A stretch of 17,457 nucleotides of DNA from Syntrophaceae bacterium UBA1062. GTDB taxonomy: Bacteria; Desulfobacterota; Desulfomonilia; UBA1062. The notes beneath the pieces were generated by a model. It had not been told where the DNA came from and searched no databases. It saw only the letters and a program-made list of their open reading frames with translations. Shown one piece after another: positions 9,201 to 15,676 of the stretch (the stretch's first letter is position 1; each line of letters starts with the position of its first letter). The stretch spans positions 1 through 17,457 of the forward strand of contig DCDF01000031.1 of NCBI GenBank assembly GCA_002316295.1, written 5' to 3'. A program made the translations under genes and the position numbers.

Positions 9201-10457
9201 GAAGCGAAGGGCATAATCTGCCTTCGCAGAGATATCGGGCGGCCGAATCCCCTTGCCCGCGATCTCGACCCGCCCCGAGACACTTTCGGGATAGTCTTCA
9301 AGGCCGGAGGGAAACCGGGTGATGTCGATATCCTCCAGAGTGAGGCCGATCTCGTATGAGACGGCCTCAAGATCAGGTTCGCTCTCGATGAACCCCTTGG
9401 GAAAGACCTGCTCGAGGTGTATCGTCCCAATGGCGGCCGCCCTTCCCGAGGCGATGCGAAGGAGCGACTCCCGAAGCTGTACGACCCTGTTTTCTATTGC
9501 CGCTTCGAGCATGAGGCCTTCCACAGGCATGCCCGCGATCGTGCCTCCCTCGTACTTCAGGGTCACCGAAGCCTTGGGGTTGTCGATCTCCCCTCGTGCA
9601 TTCATCCTGCCCGACACCTTCCCTGAATATGCCCTGCCGGGATCGAGAAGGGCTGCCAGACCGGAGACCTCACCGCCGTATTCGACAACAACATCCGCCA
9701 AAGGCCGGCCTGCGAGATCTGCAACCGCTCCTCTGACCGATGCTCTGAAACCACTGTACGATGCCTCAAGAAACAAGGGGTCCACGCTGCCGTCATCGTA
9801 TTCGGCATCGATTCTCACCGCAGTCAGCTCGAAGGTTTCTCCTCCCGCCTGCACGCCGGCTCTCGCCAGGGAGCCATCGAGGCTCCCGGAGAGGCGGGCG
9901 AGGTTCAGCGAGCTCCGGGCGTTCACGTCTTCGAGCCGTGCAGCGATCCCGGCCGACGGGTCCGCATACTGAATGAGGCCGTTTTCGACGGAAAGGTTCT
10001 CGATGACCAGCTCGGACTCATCACTATGATCCACCCGCGTTGAAGGCTCACGCCCTGCGGGCTCCTCCACAAAGGCCTGCACCAGGTTGAGCTGCCGCGC
10101 ATCTCCGGACATGGCGAGCCGGGCATGCGGTCTTTTCAGAGAGATGAGGTTGAAGACGAGGCGGTTGTTCACCAGCGGGAGAACATCGATCTCCACGCGG
10201 ACCTCATCGCTCGTCAGGATGACGCCGCCGTCCGGTCCGACGAGCTCGGCGCCGGAGAGAGTAACGGCCTGGCTGAAGAGCGAAAGCACTGCGCTCTCGG
10301 CCCTGATGTCGCCGGGTATGAGGGAATTCAGCAGGGCCAGAGCCCGGGAGCTTCCCCGCTCGGTCATGAGATAGAAGTGCAGGCCCGCCGCAGAAAGGAC
10401 GGCAAGCAGCACAATCAGAAGAATCGCGGCAGAGACGAACCTCGCAACTCTCTTCAT
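6237..10457 (-). CDS. tamB: TamB-like translocation and assembly protein (DUF490/AsmA-like)
   Basis: A 1406-residue protein with one N-terminal membrane anchor (about residues 5-30). A very long run of repetitive beta-strand sequence follows, with recurring short strands ending in G-x-L/I-x-x-x-G patterns, as in the AsmA/TamB/VPS13-like lipid-conduit superfamily. The last 350 residues hold the conserved TamB domain, including NNLAELSIAPDLQVGGTLNSP-like segments, the LLATGRTPDEL region and the terminal FRFRLEF strand. TamB spans the periplasm and docks to the Omp85 partner encoded just downstream; proposed roles are autotransporter or adhesin assembly and phospholipid transport to the outer membrane. 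Length is close to E. coli TamB (1259). Start: ATG at 10457, with AGAGGTG 10 bases upstream; a TTG three bases earlier has slightly better spacing. Confidence 0.92.
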   Translation of the reverse strand: MKRVARFVSAAILLIVLLAVLSAAGLHFYLMTERGSSRALALLNSLIPGDIRAESAVLSLFSQAVTLSGAELVGPDGGVILTSDEVRVEIDVLPLVNNRLVFNLISLKRPHARLAMSGDARQLNLVQAFVEEPAGREPSTRVDHSDESELVIENLSVENGLIQYADPSAGIAARLEDVNARSSLNLARLSGSLDGSLARAGVQAGGETFELTAVRIDAEYDDGSVDPLFLEASYSGFRASVRGAVADLAGRPLADVVVEYGGEVSGLAALLDPGRAYSGKVSGRMNARGEIDNPKASVTLKYEGGTIAGMPVEGLMLEAAIENRVVQLRESLLRIASGRAAAIGTIHLEQVFPKGFIESEPDLEAVSYEIGLTLEDIDITRFPSGLEDYPESVSGRVEIAGKGIRPPDISAKADYALRFRGMPPDFPIPADTLDIRGEAGIDYPILTYAAAGGIAGNIGADVRGRLNLSDGGIRAAVNVDIRQIETIAEPLDIQAKGTLAARAEISGTLDSPVAEGSLQGKNLEWGGYLIDTVSADLRLEESGMLNLTALRMNEAGPSLAVKGGLKIFRKGFDPEPDMPVSLDIGLRSVAIDRLIAQEGMGGTLNGDVGVGGTLGSPSMIVDLAGEDITVRGVNMGNVRIQGGLAEEGRAVPPAALRDDGAVSGNRSTEKLPEGKGPFDPRLDFEITGERLNLQGLTSLAEGALGYHVLIGGTLYDLRGTFRAGGKDIALAGQALQEVSAAGALKGRRIALQSLTAVVWESQIITGSGSIDLDGDHRYDFSLSTEGIMLGALTSFQGSQVTGGRLVFEASGSGTLQEPQLEATVRVASPVVQGQVLNDIAIGLSMSGGVVDITGQNDFVFKGVYDPGKKTVDIQAYFEETELAPYFAIAGRPEFRGKLSGSAEITGAVSDLEDLDISLHIAGIHLGFRERELMRASDVMIRYEEGTLIIPESRIELPGQGVMTIRADAAAHGHLDLTARGKVPLEAAALIDPDLADITGTADFDISAVGPFSSPRIEGQVLIEGARYPIPYNDQLIHDVRGRITLGAEGIVIETLTGRLDQGYFDIRGRMDLEDLKPGRINLQAQVRSLPVLIPETMDLVLEGRATLTGMPDKSLLQADITILDALYYREHQLNLIAEVGQRIIGGGKRTGAASEPLDLPYLRNAELDVTILKRGDVLVENNLAELSIAPDLQVGGTLNSPVITGRVAVIEGFITYQRRTFDVTLGVLEFADPYRTSGAVDLQAQGQVRDWMIYISVSGPFDNLNIRLQSDPALEDAAILALLATGRTPDELTGVGALGPRSPSSMLAELLAGTYGEELRETTGLDILELETVSPEAGGAAGNIRITVGEELTRRLTVKYSLETTSGETTRTAIAEYKFFENLLINGFQDNKGAFGADFRFRLEFR

Positions 10458-10586
10458 CAACCGGCGGCACCTCTTCGGCTCAAGCAGTGGCTATTATGAA
10501 TATAATACCGTTGTCGCCCCCATCACCCATCCCCTGCAGGACATGCCGCTCCGCATGGAGAATCGGGCCCTGCGGATCTTACCGTC

Positions 10587-11573
10587 TCAGGTCAGGACAG
10601 ACATCCATCCTCTTCCGATAATAAACAGCACATAAAACACGATCAAAAACACTCCCTCGAGGCGCGTTATCGTGCGCCGGCCGCTCGCTGCAATTGGCAG
10701 GAGCACAAACGAGAGGGCGGCCATAACCAGCAGATCGGCGATTCCCTGTGCCGGAACGGGGACGGGCCTGATGGCCGCCGTCACGCCCATGATGAAGAGC
10801 AGGTTGAAGATGTTGGACCCCACCACGTTGCCGATGGCGAGATCGCTCTGGGATCTCACGGATGCGATGACAGTGGTGGCCAGCTCGGGGAGGCTTGTGC
10901 CCACGGCAACGAGGAAGAGACCGATGAAGACCTCTGATATATGGAGCGCCCTGGCGACCTCCGTTGCTGAACTCACGGTCAGCCTGCCAGCCGAAACGAG
11001 CAGTATGAGCCCGCCTATCGTCATGACGGCGGGCACAAGAACTGTCCGGGTCTCTTTCGCCTCCGCTGACTCGGATGTTTCAGACAGATAGAGATCCGGC
11101 TTCTTGTCTTTGAGGGCCTGTGCGATATTGTAGAAGATGAAGACGCAGAAGAACAGCAGGAACACGAGAGAATCGGAGCGGTCGAAGGTGTTTCCCTCCG
11201 ACCGGAGCACCAGGTCGCAGCCCATGACGAGCGCTGCGCTGGTCGCCAGGATCATCATGGGAATCTCCCGGACGATCACCGTGCTCCGCACCTTGAGTGG
11301 CCTCATCAGGGCCGCGATCCCCAGAATGAGCCCGATGTTGGCGATATTGGAGCCGATGATGTTGCCGAAGGACAGGTCCATGCTCCCTCTGAGCGCCGCA
11401 GCGACATTCACCGCAAGCTCGGGCGCGCTGGTTCCGAATGCGACGATTGTAAGCCCGATGATCAGAGGGGATATCCCAAGGACGCCCGCAAGAGACGATG
11501 CCCCCCTGACCAGGAAATCCCCTCCGGCGATCAGGAGGGCGATACCGATAATAAGCAGGATTGCGTCTATCAT
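10587..11573 (-). CDS. Na+/Ca2+ exchanger of the CaCA family (YrbG-like)
   Basis: A 328-residue polytopic inner-membrane antiporter with about ten hydrophobic helices and the two inverted alpha-repeats that form the ion site. Repeat 1 has GTSAPE (47-52) followed by GNIIGSNIANIGLILG (70-85). Repeat 2 has GTSLPE (225-230) followed by GNVVGSNIFN (248-257). The paired glutamates in these motifs coordinate Ca2+/Na+ in the family. A charged cytoplasmic loop (about 155-178) separates the halves. The closest named type is the K+-independent exchanger of the YrbG/NCX_Mj group; the actual ion is not proved by sequence. The start ATG follows six bases after the stop of a possible 30-codon ORF. Confidence 0.93.
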   Translation of the reverse strand: MIDAILLIIGIALLIAGGDFLVRGASSLAGVLGISPLIIGLTIVAFGTSAPELAVNVAAALRGSMDLSFGNIIGSNIANIGLILGIAALMRPLKVRSTVIVREIPMMILATSAALVMGCDLVLRSEGNTFDRSDSLVFLLFFCVFIFYNIAQALKDKKPDLYLSETSESAEAKETRTVLVPAVMTIGGLILLVSAGRLTVSSATEVARALHISEVFIGLFLVAVGTSLPELATTVIASVRSQSDLAIGNVVGSNIFNLLFIMGVTAAIRPVPVPAQGIADLLVMAALSFVLLPIAASGRRTITRLEGVFLIVFYVLFIIGRGWMSVLT

Positions 11574-11579
11574 AGCCCC

Positions 11580-11672
11580 CTATTTCACATCCGCCGATCT
11601 CAGGGCTTCCGAGGCGACCCGAAGATGCCCGGTGACGACGGAAAACGCCGCCGGATCGACACATCCCGTCAT
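11580..11672 (-). CDS. Possible 30-residue leader ORF ahead of the antiporter
   Basis: A short ORF starting ATG ACG GGA and ending in TAG only six bases before the antiporter ATG. AGGGTG lies about 7 bases upstream of its start. The peptide begins MTGCVDPAAFSVVTGHLR and resembles nothing I know. The tight spacing would allow translational coupling with the antiporter, whose own ribosome site overlaps this ORF's stop region. It may be fortuitous. Confidence 0.3.
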   Translation of the reverse strand: MTGCVDPAAFSVVTGHLRVASEALRSADVK

Positions 11673-11826
11673 GATTTCACCCTTTGACCCGAATCAAGCA
11701 CAATCCGGTCATATCAGCAACCGAGCAGGCAAATCAATACCTTGGTTCATTGGTCGCTCCGCCCAGACGGCGTACGTGCGCCGATTGTCGTTTCGAAGCC
11801 CGGCGATTGTCTCAGACGATCGCGCG

Positions 11827-11950
11827 TCACAGCCGCCACTTCTTCCTGAAGAATGCGATCAGGGATATCGTAATGCCGGACACGGCCGCCCGCAGGACGG
11901 GATACGTCCGTCGCCGGTGCAGATCGGGCACAAAGGTCCATTCCGTACAA
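11827..11950 (-). pseudogene. Relic of a CorA-type magnesium channel C-terminus, frameshifted
   Basis: Read in two frames, the minus strand resembles the end of a CorA channel. LYGMD, close to the family signature YGMN, lies in one frame (11936-11950). The next frame then gives FVPDLHRRRTYPVL and a hydrophobic helix ending SLIAFFRKKWRL and a stop. CorA proteins read YGMNFxxMPEL, then YP-V, then a second transmembrane helix ending in FxRKxWL. The junction needs a small indel right after YGMD, and nothing CorA-like is found upstream, where the hydrolase gene ends at 11994. So this would be a roughly 40-codon remnant of a lost gene. The call rests on remembered family sequence; a real short frame of 63 codons overlapping the hydrolase end is the alternative. 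Confidence 0.45.
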
Positions 11951-11972
11951 TGAGAGGCTCTCTTCCGGTTTC

Positions 11973-11987
11973 TTGCCGCAGCGGCAA
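11973..11987. repeat. Short inverted repeat after the hydrolase stop
   Basis: TTGCCG / CGGCAA with a 3-base loop makes a compact 6-bp hairpin seven bases past the hydrolase stop codon. No T-tract follows on either strand, so it is not a standard Rho-independent terminator. Confidence 0.4.
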
Positions 11988-11993
11988 CCGGGA

Positions 11994-12629
11994 TCAGCCC
12001 AGATATGTTCTGAACCATTTCGAGGCAAGGCCGGCGACGATATCGAGCTTTCCCGGCTCCTCGAAGAGATGCCCTGCACCCTCAACGATCCGCAGATCCT
12101 TCTCTGCGGTCAACGCCTCGAACGCCTGCCGGTTGAGGTCGGCGACGAGCGGGTCGTTCCCCCCCACGATGAACAGTGTCGGCGAGCGCACCTCGGGCAG
12201 GATGTCCATCACAAGATCCGGCCTTCCGCCACGGGATACGATCGCCCGTATCTCGACGCCGACCTCGACGCTCGCCTTCAGCGCCGCAGCGGAGCCGGTG
12301 CTCGCACCGAAATAGCCGAGCTCGAGCGCTCGGTCCCTTGTGCTCTCAGCAACCCACATGGTCGCCTCGGCCATGCGCCGGGAGATCAGATCGATATCGA
12401 ACCGGTTGCGGTAGATCAGGTCTTCTTCCTGCGTCAGGAGGTCGAAGAGCAGAGTGCCCAGCCCGCTGCCCTGAAGAATCCGCGCCACATAGGTGTTTCT
12501 GGGGCTCAGCCTGCTGCTGCCCGCTCCATGTGCGAATATCACGAGACCGGACGCGTGCTCCGGTACGGTCATCATCCCTTCGAGCGAGACGCCTCCTGCG
12601 GGGATGCGGAGGAGTTCCTCCACCACCAT
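11994..12629 (-). CDS. Alpha/beta hydrolase, dienelactone-hydrolase-like
   Basis: A 211-residue cytoplasmic alpha/beta hydrolase with no signal peptide. Counting from this start, the nucleophile elbow GASTG places Ser110. The acid is Asp159 in IVGGNDPLV, and the base is His187 in GAGHLFEEPG. An oxyanion-type loop HGAGSSRLSPRN lies near residues 34-45. This is the small family often annotated dienelactone hydrolase, and sometimes found beside or fused to phosphoribosyltransferases; the substrate is unknown. I chose ATG at 12629 because AGGAGG lies five bases upstream; a TTG eight codons earlier would put that ribosome site inside the gene. No neighbouring gene indicates a pathway. Confidence 0.85.
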   Translation of the reverse strand: MVVEELLRIPAGGVSLEGMMTVPEHASGLVIFAHGAGSSRLSPRNTYVARILQGSGLGTLLFDLLTQEEDLIYRNRFDIDLISRRMAEATMWVAESTRDRALELGYFGASTGSAAALKASVEVGVEIRAIVSRGGRPDLVMDILPEVRSPTLFIVGGNDPLVADLNRQAFEALTAEKDLRIVEGAGHLFEEPGKLDIVAGLASKWFRTYLG

Positions 12630-12794
12630 GGGTTCCTCCTGATTTTCGTTCAACGGTAAGACACTTGGCTCAAGAGATCATAATGGAGCGGGAGGCGGGT
12701 CTTGCAACCCCTCTTGCGGACTTTCGGCCGGAGCCGGTGCAAGCAGGGTCTTTCATGCCGTGCCGGATGGAGCGCCAAGCCCGTCGAACGGCCT

Positions 12795-13064
12795 TCAAAT
12801 CCAATAGACGTTTTTCTCGTTCCGGCTCTTTTTTTCTTCAAAGAGTCTGCGGGCATCCTGTATCTGGAGCACCCTGTCCGGAGCGCTCAGAATCAGGAAA
12901 CAGTTACACCCGGCGTTGGGGCAACCGGCTCTCACCCACTTGAATACCCGGGCAGCCCTCTCCACCGATGGATTGATCTCGGTCCAGAAGATCTGGCTCT
13001 TGCATCCCTCGCACGTGAAAAAGTAAACTACGTCCCCTGTTCGGGTCTGACCTTCATGTTCCAT
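12795..13064 (-). CDS. Small zinc-ribbon-like protein (paralogue 1)
   Basis: An 89-residue protein of unknown function. It has a CEGC knuckle (about residues 18-21) and a second cysteine cluster CPNAGCNC (about 48-55), spaced as in a zinc ribbon. A charged helical tail follows, ending NVYWI. It is clearly related to the gene at 13771-14007: both share a GC knuckle followed by aromatic residues, the CPNxxCN core, a DARR/KARR helix and a YW ending. Start: ATG at 13064, with GGGAAAGGGG about 9 bases upstream; a longer in-frame TTG start at 13136 overlaps a promoter-like TTGACC and is less likely. It is separated by more than 140 bases from genes on both sides, so it is probably transcribed alone. 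Confidence 0.7.
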   Translation of the reverse strand: MEHEGQTRTGDVVYFFTCEGCKSQIFWTEINPSVERAARVFKWVRAGCPNAGCNCFLILSAPDRVLQIQDARRLFEEKKSRNEKNVYWI

Positions 13065-13107
13065 GAGCACATACCCCTTTCCCAGGTACAGGCATGTATT
13101 TCGACTT

Positions 13108-13136
13108 ACGTTAAGAAAAGATCCGCTCCCGGTCAA
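13108..13136 (-). promoter_or_regulatory. Weak promoter candidate for zinc-ribbon paralogue 1
   Basis: On the minus strand TTGACC (13131-13136) is followed after 17 bases by TAACGT (13108-13113), about 44 bases before the ATG. The -35 box is good (5/6) but the -10 is poor (3/6). Confidence 0.25.
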
Positions 13137-13211
13137 GAGCGATTACCGGATGACACCGCGATCGGCCTGGTGCGCCCTTTCTCCGGCCGGATCTCCAGGC
13201 CGATCTTCGCC

Positions 13212-13511
13212 TCATCCGTTCAGAAAAATCGGGGGAACCCTGCACGGTTTTACCTCGATCCGCTTCCACACACCTTCGACGACATACGGTTCGGTCTTCA
13301 GATAGCCGTCGAGCTCCTCGAGGGAATCGAAGTCGTACAGAACGATCGAGCCAATCATGGATCCCTTTTCATCGACAAGGGCGGCGCCGTAAAGAGCCCT
13401 GCCCTCCTGTTTGAGCCGTTCGATGGATGCCAGATGGCGTTCTCTGGCGGCGAGCCTCCTGGCCGGCGCCTGTTCATCCGCACCATCGTATGCGATGACG
13501 AGAAAATGCAC
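13212..13511 (-). CDS. YciI-like protein (YCII-related domain)
   Basis: A 99-residue single-domain protein of the YCII-related dimeric ferredoxin-like fold. Features are an opening strand MHFLVIAYDG, the helix RERHLASIERLKQEG with a conserved histidine, a strand pair around GSIVLYDFDS, and the family segment YLKTEPYVVEGVWKRIEV. Members are cytoplasmic and mostly of unknown function; the His/Asp pair suggests an enzyme or a small-molecule binder. The start is GTG, read as methionine, with GGGAGG four bases upstream. It is preceded by a 259-base gap, so it is likely a single-gene unit. Confidence 0.82.
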   Translation of the reverse strand: MHFLVIAYDGADEQAPARRLAARERHLASIERLKQEGRALYGAALVDEKGSMIGSIVLYDFDSLEELDGYLKTEPYVVEGVWKRIEVKPCRVPPIFLNG

Positions 13512-13770
13512 CTTTCCTCCCAGGGCTTGTACGACCCCCCTTCACACCGGTTTTCACGCGTGCAGGGATAACAATGAGCTTCCCGCGGGCCTTCCATGCG
13601 AAACGGCCGGTCCCGGGAGGCCGGTCTCCGTTGTCTTGTATCCAGTACAGGAGGATATGGCAAGGAAAATTCTTTTTCCCGCCCGATCCTGATCCGGCGA
13701 CATCCGCACGGTGCCGCAGGCTTCAGGACAGCGCCTCAGAAGACAGCGGACACTCCCGTCCGGCCCGGCA

Positions 13771-14007
13771 TCATGTCTGCCAGTAGATCCTTCCGATCTC
13801 ATGGTTGGTGAGCTTGATATATTCCCTCCTCGCCTTGTCCATGGAAGCGAACATCGTTTCCGGGAACAGCGTTATGGTGCGATTGCAGTGGGGGTTGGGG
13901 CATCTCCCGCGATATTTTTGAGCCCCTGTCGAACCATCGAGACGGGCGAAGAACTTGGTATTGCATCCCTGGTGGTCGAACAAAGCGACTCTGTTTCCTC
14001 TCCTCAT
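13771..14007 (-). CDS. Small zinc-ribbon-like protein (paralogue 2)
   Basis: A 78-residue basic protein of unknown function. Landmarks are QGC near residues 13-15, CPNPHCN (about 36-42), KARREY (about 58-63) and the ending GRIYWQT. It parallels the protein at 12795-13064 along its length but has lost the first cysteine of the N-terminal pair (DHQGC instead of TCEGC), so metal binding may differ; the histidine could replace it. The ATG at 14007 has an excellent AGGAGG six bases upstream. A longer in-frame start further upstream would run through that ribosome site and is rejected. A promoter candidate lies about 150 bases upstream, leaving a long untranslated leader. Confidence 0.7.
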   Translation of the reverse strand: MRRGNRVALFDHQGCNTKFFARLDGSTGAQKYRGRCPNPHCNRTITLFPETMFASMDKARREYIKLTNHEIGRIYWQT

Positions 14008-14155
14008 CTTCTGCCTCCTGCCATCAATGGTGAACCCGGATGCGGGCGGGGCCCCTTTTGGCGGCATGTTTCCCGCATGGCATGCAGCCCCGGCCGTCCG
14101 GTTCATAGTACGCTTTGTCGGGTTCGGGCTGAACACAACAAGTCTTTAACCATGA

Positions 14156-14183
14156 ATAGTAAGAGCAGAGACCGCTCAGTCAA
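14156..14183 (-). promoter_or_regulatory. Putative sigma-70 promoter upstream of zinc-ribbon paralogue 2
   Basis: Minus-strand TTGACT (14178-14183) and TACTAT (14156-14161) are 16 bases apart, matching consensus at 5/6 and 4/6. The start codon of the zinc-ribbon gene is about 150 bases downstream, so the transcript would have a leader of roughly 140 bases. Confidence 0.4.
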
Positions 14184-14204
14184 GATATGATTTTAACGGG
14201 TTGT

Positions 14205-14540
14205 TTATTTCAGAAAGAAAAAGTGTGCGTCGATGGTTTCGAAGTTCCCGGTCTCTTGACACCAGGAGAAGGCCTCCCGCGCGTTCAGCGGATGTATGGA
14301 TGATCCTCCGTACCAGATCTCCGTGCCAGGCAGCGAACGGCTCCGGGAAAGCAGCCCGCCTTCAAAAAGAATGAAATAATTGCCCTTTGCCGTCTTATAC
14401 AGGGTCTCGGACTCGTGGCGGAACACCGACGATTCTTCCCCGGGCCTCCATGTCGCCAGCATCTCGGACGTTCTCGGGTCATACTCGTGCTCATCGTAAT
14501 CGGGGGGGACGATCTCCTTCATCAGATGCCAATGTGCCAT
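14205..14540 (-). CDS. Small EGG-core protein of unknown function (paralogue A)
   Basis: A 111-residue acidic, aromatic-rich cytoplasmic protein with no signal or membrane segment. Landmarks in order are EYDPRTSEMLATWRPGE (about 19-35), ETLYKTAKGNYFILFEGG (about 45-62), GTEIWYGGSSIHPL (about 71-84) and EAFSWCQETGNFETIDAHF (about 88-107). It matches the gene at 16071-16391 at roughly 54 of 92 aligned positions, counted by hand. The layout (ETLYR-KG-YF-EGG, then a GG-I-P turn, then EA-W) resembles a widespread uncharacterised family that I recall from accessory regions of Firmicutes and other bacteria. I cannot name a function. No strong ribosome site precedes the ATG; a second ATG lies six codons in. 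Confidence 0.75.
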   Translation of the reverse strand: MAHWHLMKEIVPPDYDEHEYDPRTSEMLATWRPGEESSVFRHESETLYKTAKGNYFILFEGGLLSRSRSLPGTEIWYGGSSIHPLNAREAFSWCQETGNFETIDAHFFFLK

Positions 14541-14739
14541 ATAGGGAGTTCAGAATCAAAGGGTTAATGATCTTAAAAACGATCCGATGCACATACATGC
14601 CGCACATTCGCTCAGCCCACACGCCGCCGGAGAAGAAGGCAGCACGGCCGGCGGGCCGGGGCGGCATCCTTTCTCTGCGCTGCGGCTGCAATGCCCTGAA
14701 GCCGAATTACGGGTAGATTCCTTTTTGAGCCCGCTCTCC

Positions 14740-14973
14740 TTATTCCACCTTCAGGCAGATCATGGTGTAGTTCTTGCGGGCCCCTATGGTCGGGTGAATA
14801 AACTGCAGCCCCGCCTCTTCAGGGGTGAATCCCGCCTGTTCGCAGATGCTCTTCGCATTTTCACGGGCCCGGAGAATGACCCAATAGAGCTCTTCCTGAA
14901 GATCGATCAACGACTTATCAGATATGTCCCTGCAGCGCATGTTCTGATTCATCATTCTGACCGCTTTCTTCAT
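14740..14973 (-). CDS. Small protein of unknown function, second gene of a two-gene operon
   Basis: A 77-residue protein, predicted helical in its first half (DISDKSLIDLQEELYWVILR) with a C-terminal strand NYTMICLKVE. I do not recognise the family. The start ATG has AGGAG about 10 bases upstream and lies 16 bases after the stop of the preceding 74-residue gene, so the two form an operon. There are no transmembrane segments and two isolated cysteines. It ends before a 200-base gap with no clear terminator. Confidence 0.65.
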   Translation of the reverse strand: MKKAVRMMNQNMRCRDISDKSLIDLQEELYWVILRARENAKSICEQAGFTPEEAGLQFIHPTIGARKNYTMICLKVE

Positions 14974-14989
14974 AATGTTCAGACTCCTG

Positions 14990-15214
14990 TCACTTGGCCT
15001 GCTTGATCAGTTCATCAACGTTGTGGCCGTTGAATTTTCCTCTTTTCACGAATTCGTTCATTTTGCCGACATCCGCGCCGCCATCCACCGCCGCATTGAT
15101 CCGGTCGATCTTTCTTCTGAGATGGTCGAGCCTTCCGGCCTTGGTAACCCGGGATAGCAGACAAACGATTTTTTCATCGTTCCACCATGAAAAATCTTGT
15201 TCTTTTTCTCTCAT
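14990..15214 (-). CDS. Small basic protein of unknown function, first gene of a two-gene operon
   Basis: A 74-residue, lysine/arginine-rich helical protein (DFSWWNDEKIVCLLSRVTKA, then GRLDHLRRKIDRINAAV). No family recognised. GGAGG lies 10 bases before the ATG. Its promoter would lie in the AT-rich region that separates it from the divergent ribbon-helix-helix gene, which makes that regulator its likely controller. Small size, basic charge and divergence from an RHH gene fit mobile-element accessory genes, but no toxin or antitoxin motif is seen. Confidence 0.65.
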   Translation of the reverse strand: MREKEQDFSWWNDEKIVCLLSRVTKAGRLDHLRRKIDRINAAVDGGADVGKMNEFVKRGKFNGHNVDELIKQAK

Positions 15215-15340
15215 GGTTCTGTTTCCTCCGTTATCTTAAATGCTTCCACTTGCTCCACCCTTCGGCAATCGAAGCACAAATTAATAAATTTATTGTTTAA
15301 ATAATATATTATGAGGTGTTTTGAACATCTCAATACCTTT

Positions 15341-15369
15341 ATTATAATTTTATTGATTTGATTAATAAA
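15341..15369 (-). promoter_or_regulatory. Putative promoter of the two-gene small operon
   Basis: On the minus strand a consensus TATAAT (15341-15346) has TTTATT 17 bases upstream (15364-15369). The -35 region overlaps a GATTAATAA operator-like half-site (15360-15368), which fits repression by the neighbouring RHH protein. The operon's first ATG is about 125 bases downstream. Confidence 0.4.
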
Positions 15370-15643
15370 TTAAATACATTACAAATGATTGCATTTTAAA
15401 AGGGCTCCAGTCCACATCGGGAAAATAACCAGGATTTGCCGAATACTGTGATTGAGGATCACTGACAGAAATTGGAGCGATCCTTGAAGCCTTTCTTTTT
15501 GACGGAAATTCCGCTGATTATCGAAAAATACTGTCTGAGCTGCACTGAGCAGGGCCTGCAGTGAATCGGATCACGAAAATTCTCATTTTGGATAACTCGT
15601 TTATTTTGAATCCCATTCGCCTCTCGAGGCCCCGAAGCTCATT

Positions 15644-15663
15644 GATTAATAAAGTTATTAATC
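15644..15663. promoter_or_regulatory. Perfect 9+2+9 palindrome, probable operator of the RHH gene
   Basis: GATTAATAA and TTATTAATC flank a 2-base centre (AG), forming an exact inverted repeat 14 bases before the RHH start codon. It lies between a TTGATT-like -35 (15642-15647) and an AATTAT-like -10 (15665-15670). A site in this position is typical of an operator for autorepression, and RHH dimers bind short paired half-sites. Related sites occur at 15280 (ATTAATAA-AT-TTATT) and 15360 (GATTAATAA). Confidence 0.6.
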
Positions 15664-15676
15664 TAATTATATTACT

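Larger units (their letters stand above)
15215..15676. other. AT-rich divergent regulatory region
   Basis: This 462-base gap lies between the minus-strand two-gene operon and the plus-strand RHH gene. Its left part (15275-15380) and right end (15640-15676) are strikingly AT-rich for this window. It contains a 12-base palindrome AATAAATTTATT (15283-15294), a hairpin GAGGTGTT/AACATCTC (15313-15331), a perfect minus-strand -10 box TATAAT (15341-15346), and three ATTAATAA-type sites at 15280, 15361 and 15645. The middle (15390-15640) shows no gene I can support. Confidence 0.6.

Noticed and set aside
11080..11664. 194-codon minus-strand frame overlapping the antiporter
   Set aside because: Highly arginine/glycine-rich out-of-frame translation of the antiporter gene, which has intact alpha-repeats in its own frame.
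15275..15380. CRISPR-like or iteron-like repeats in the AT-rich region
   Set aside because: The ATTAATAA copies are irregularly spaced and only three in number; no spacer-repeat regularity and no replication gene nearby.
15452..15546. Short plus-strand frame ending in a helical-looking peptide (EAFLFDGNSADYRKILSELH)
   Set aside because: Composition looks protein-like, but there is no start codon or ribosome site and it is under 32 codons; a gene-end relic is possible but unsupported.
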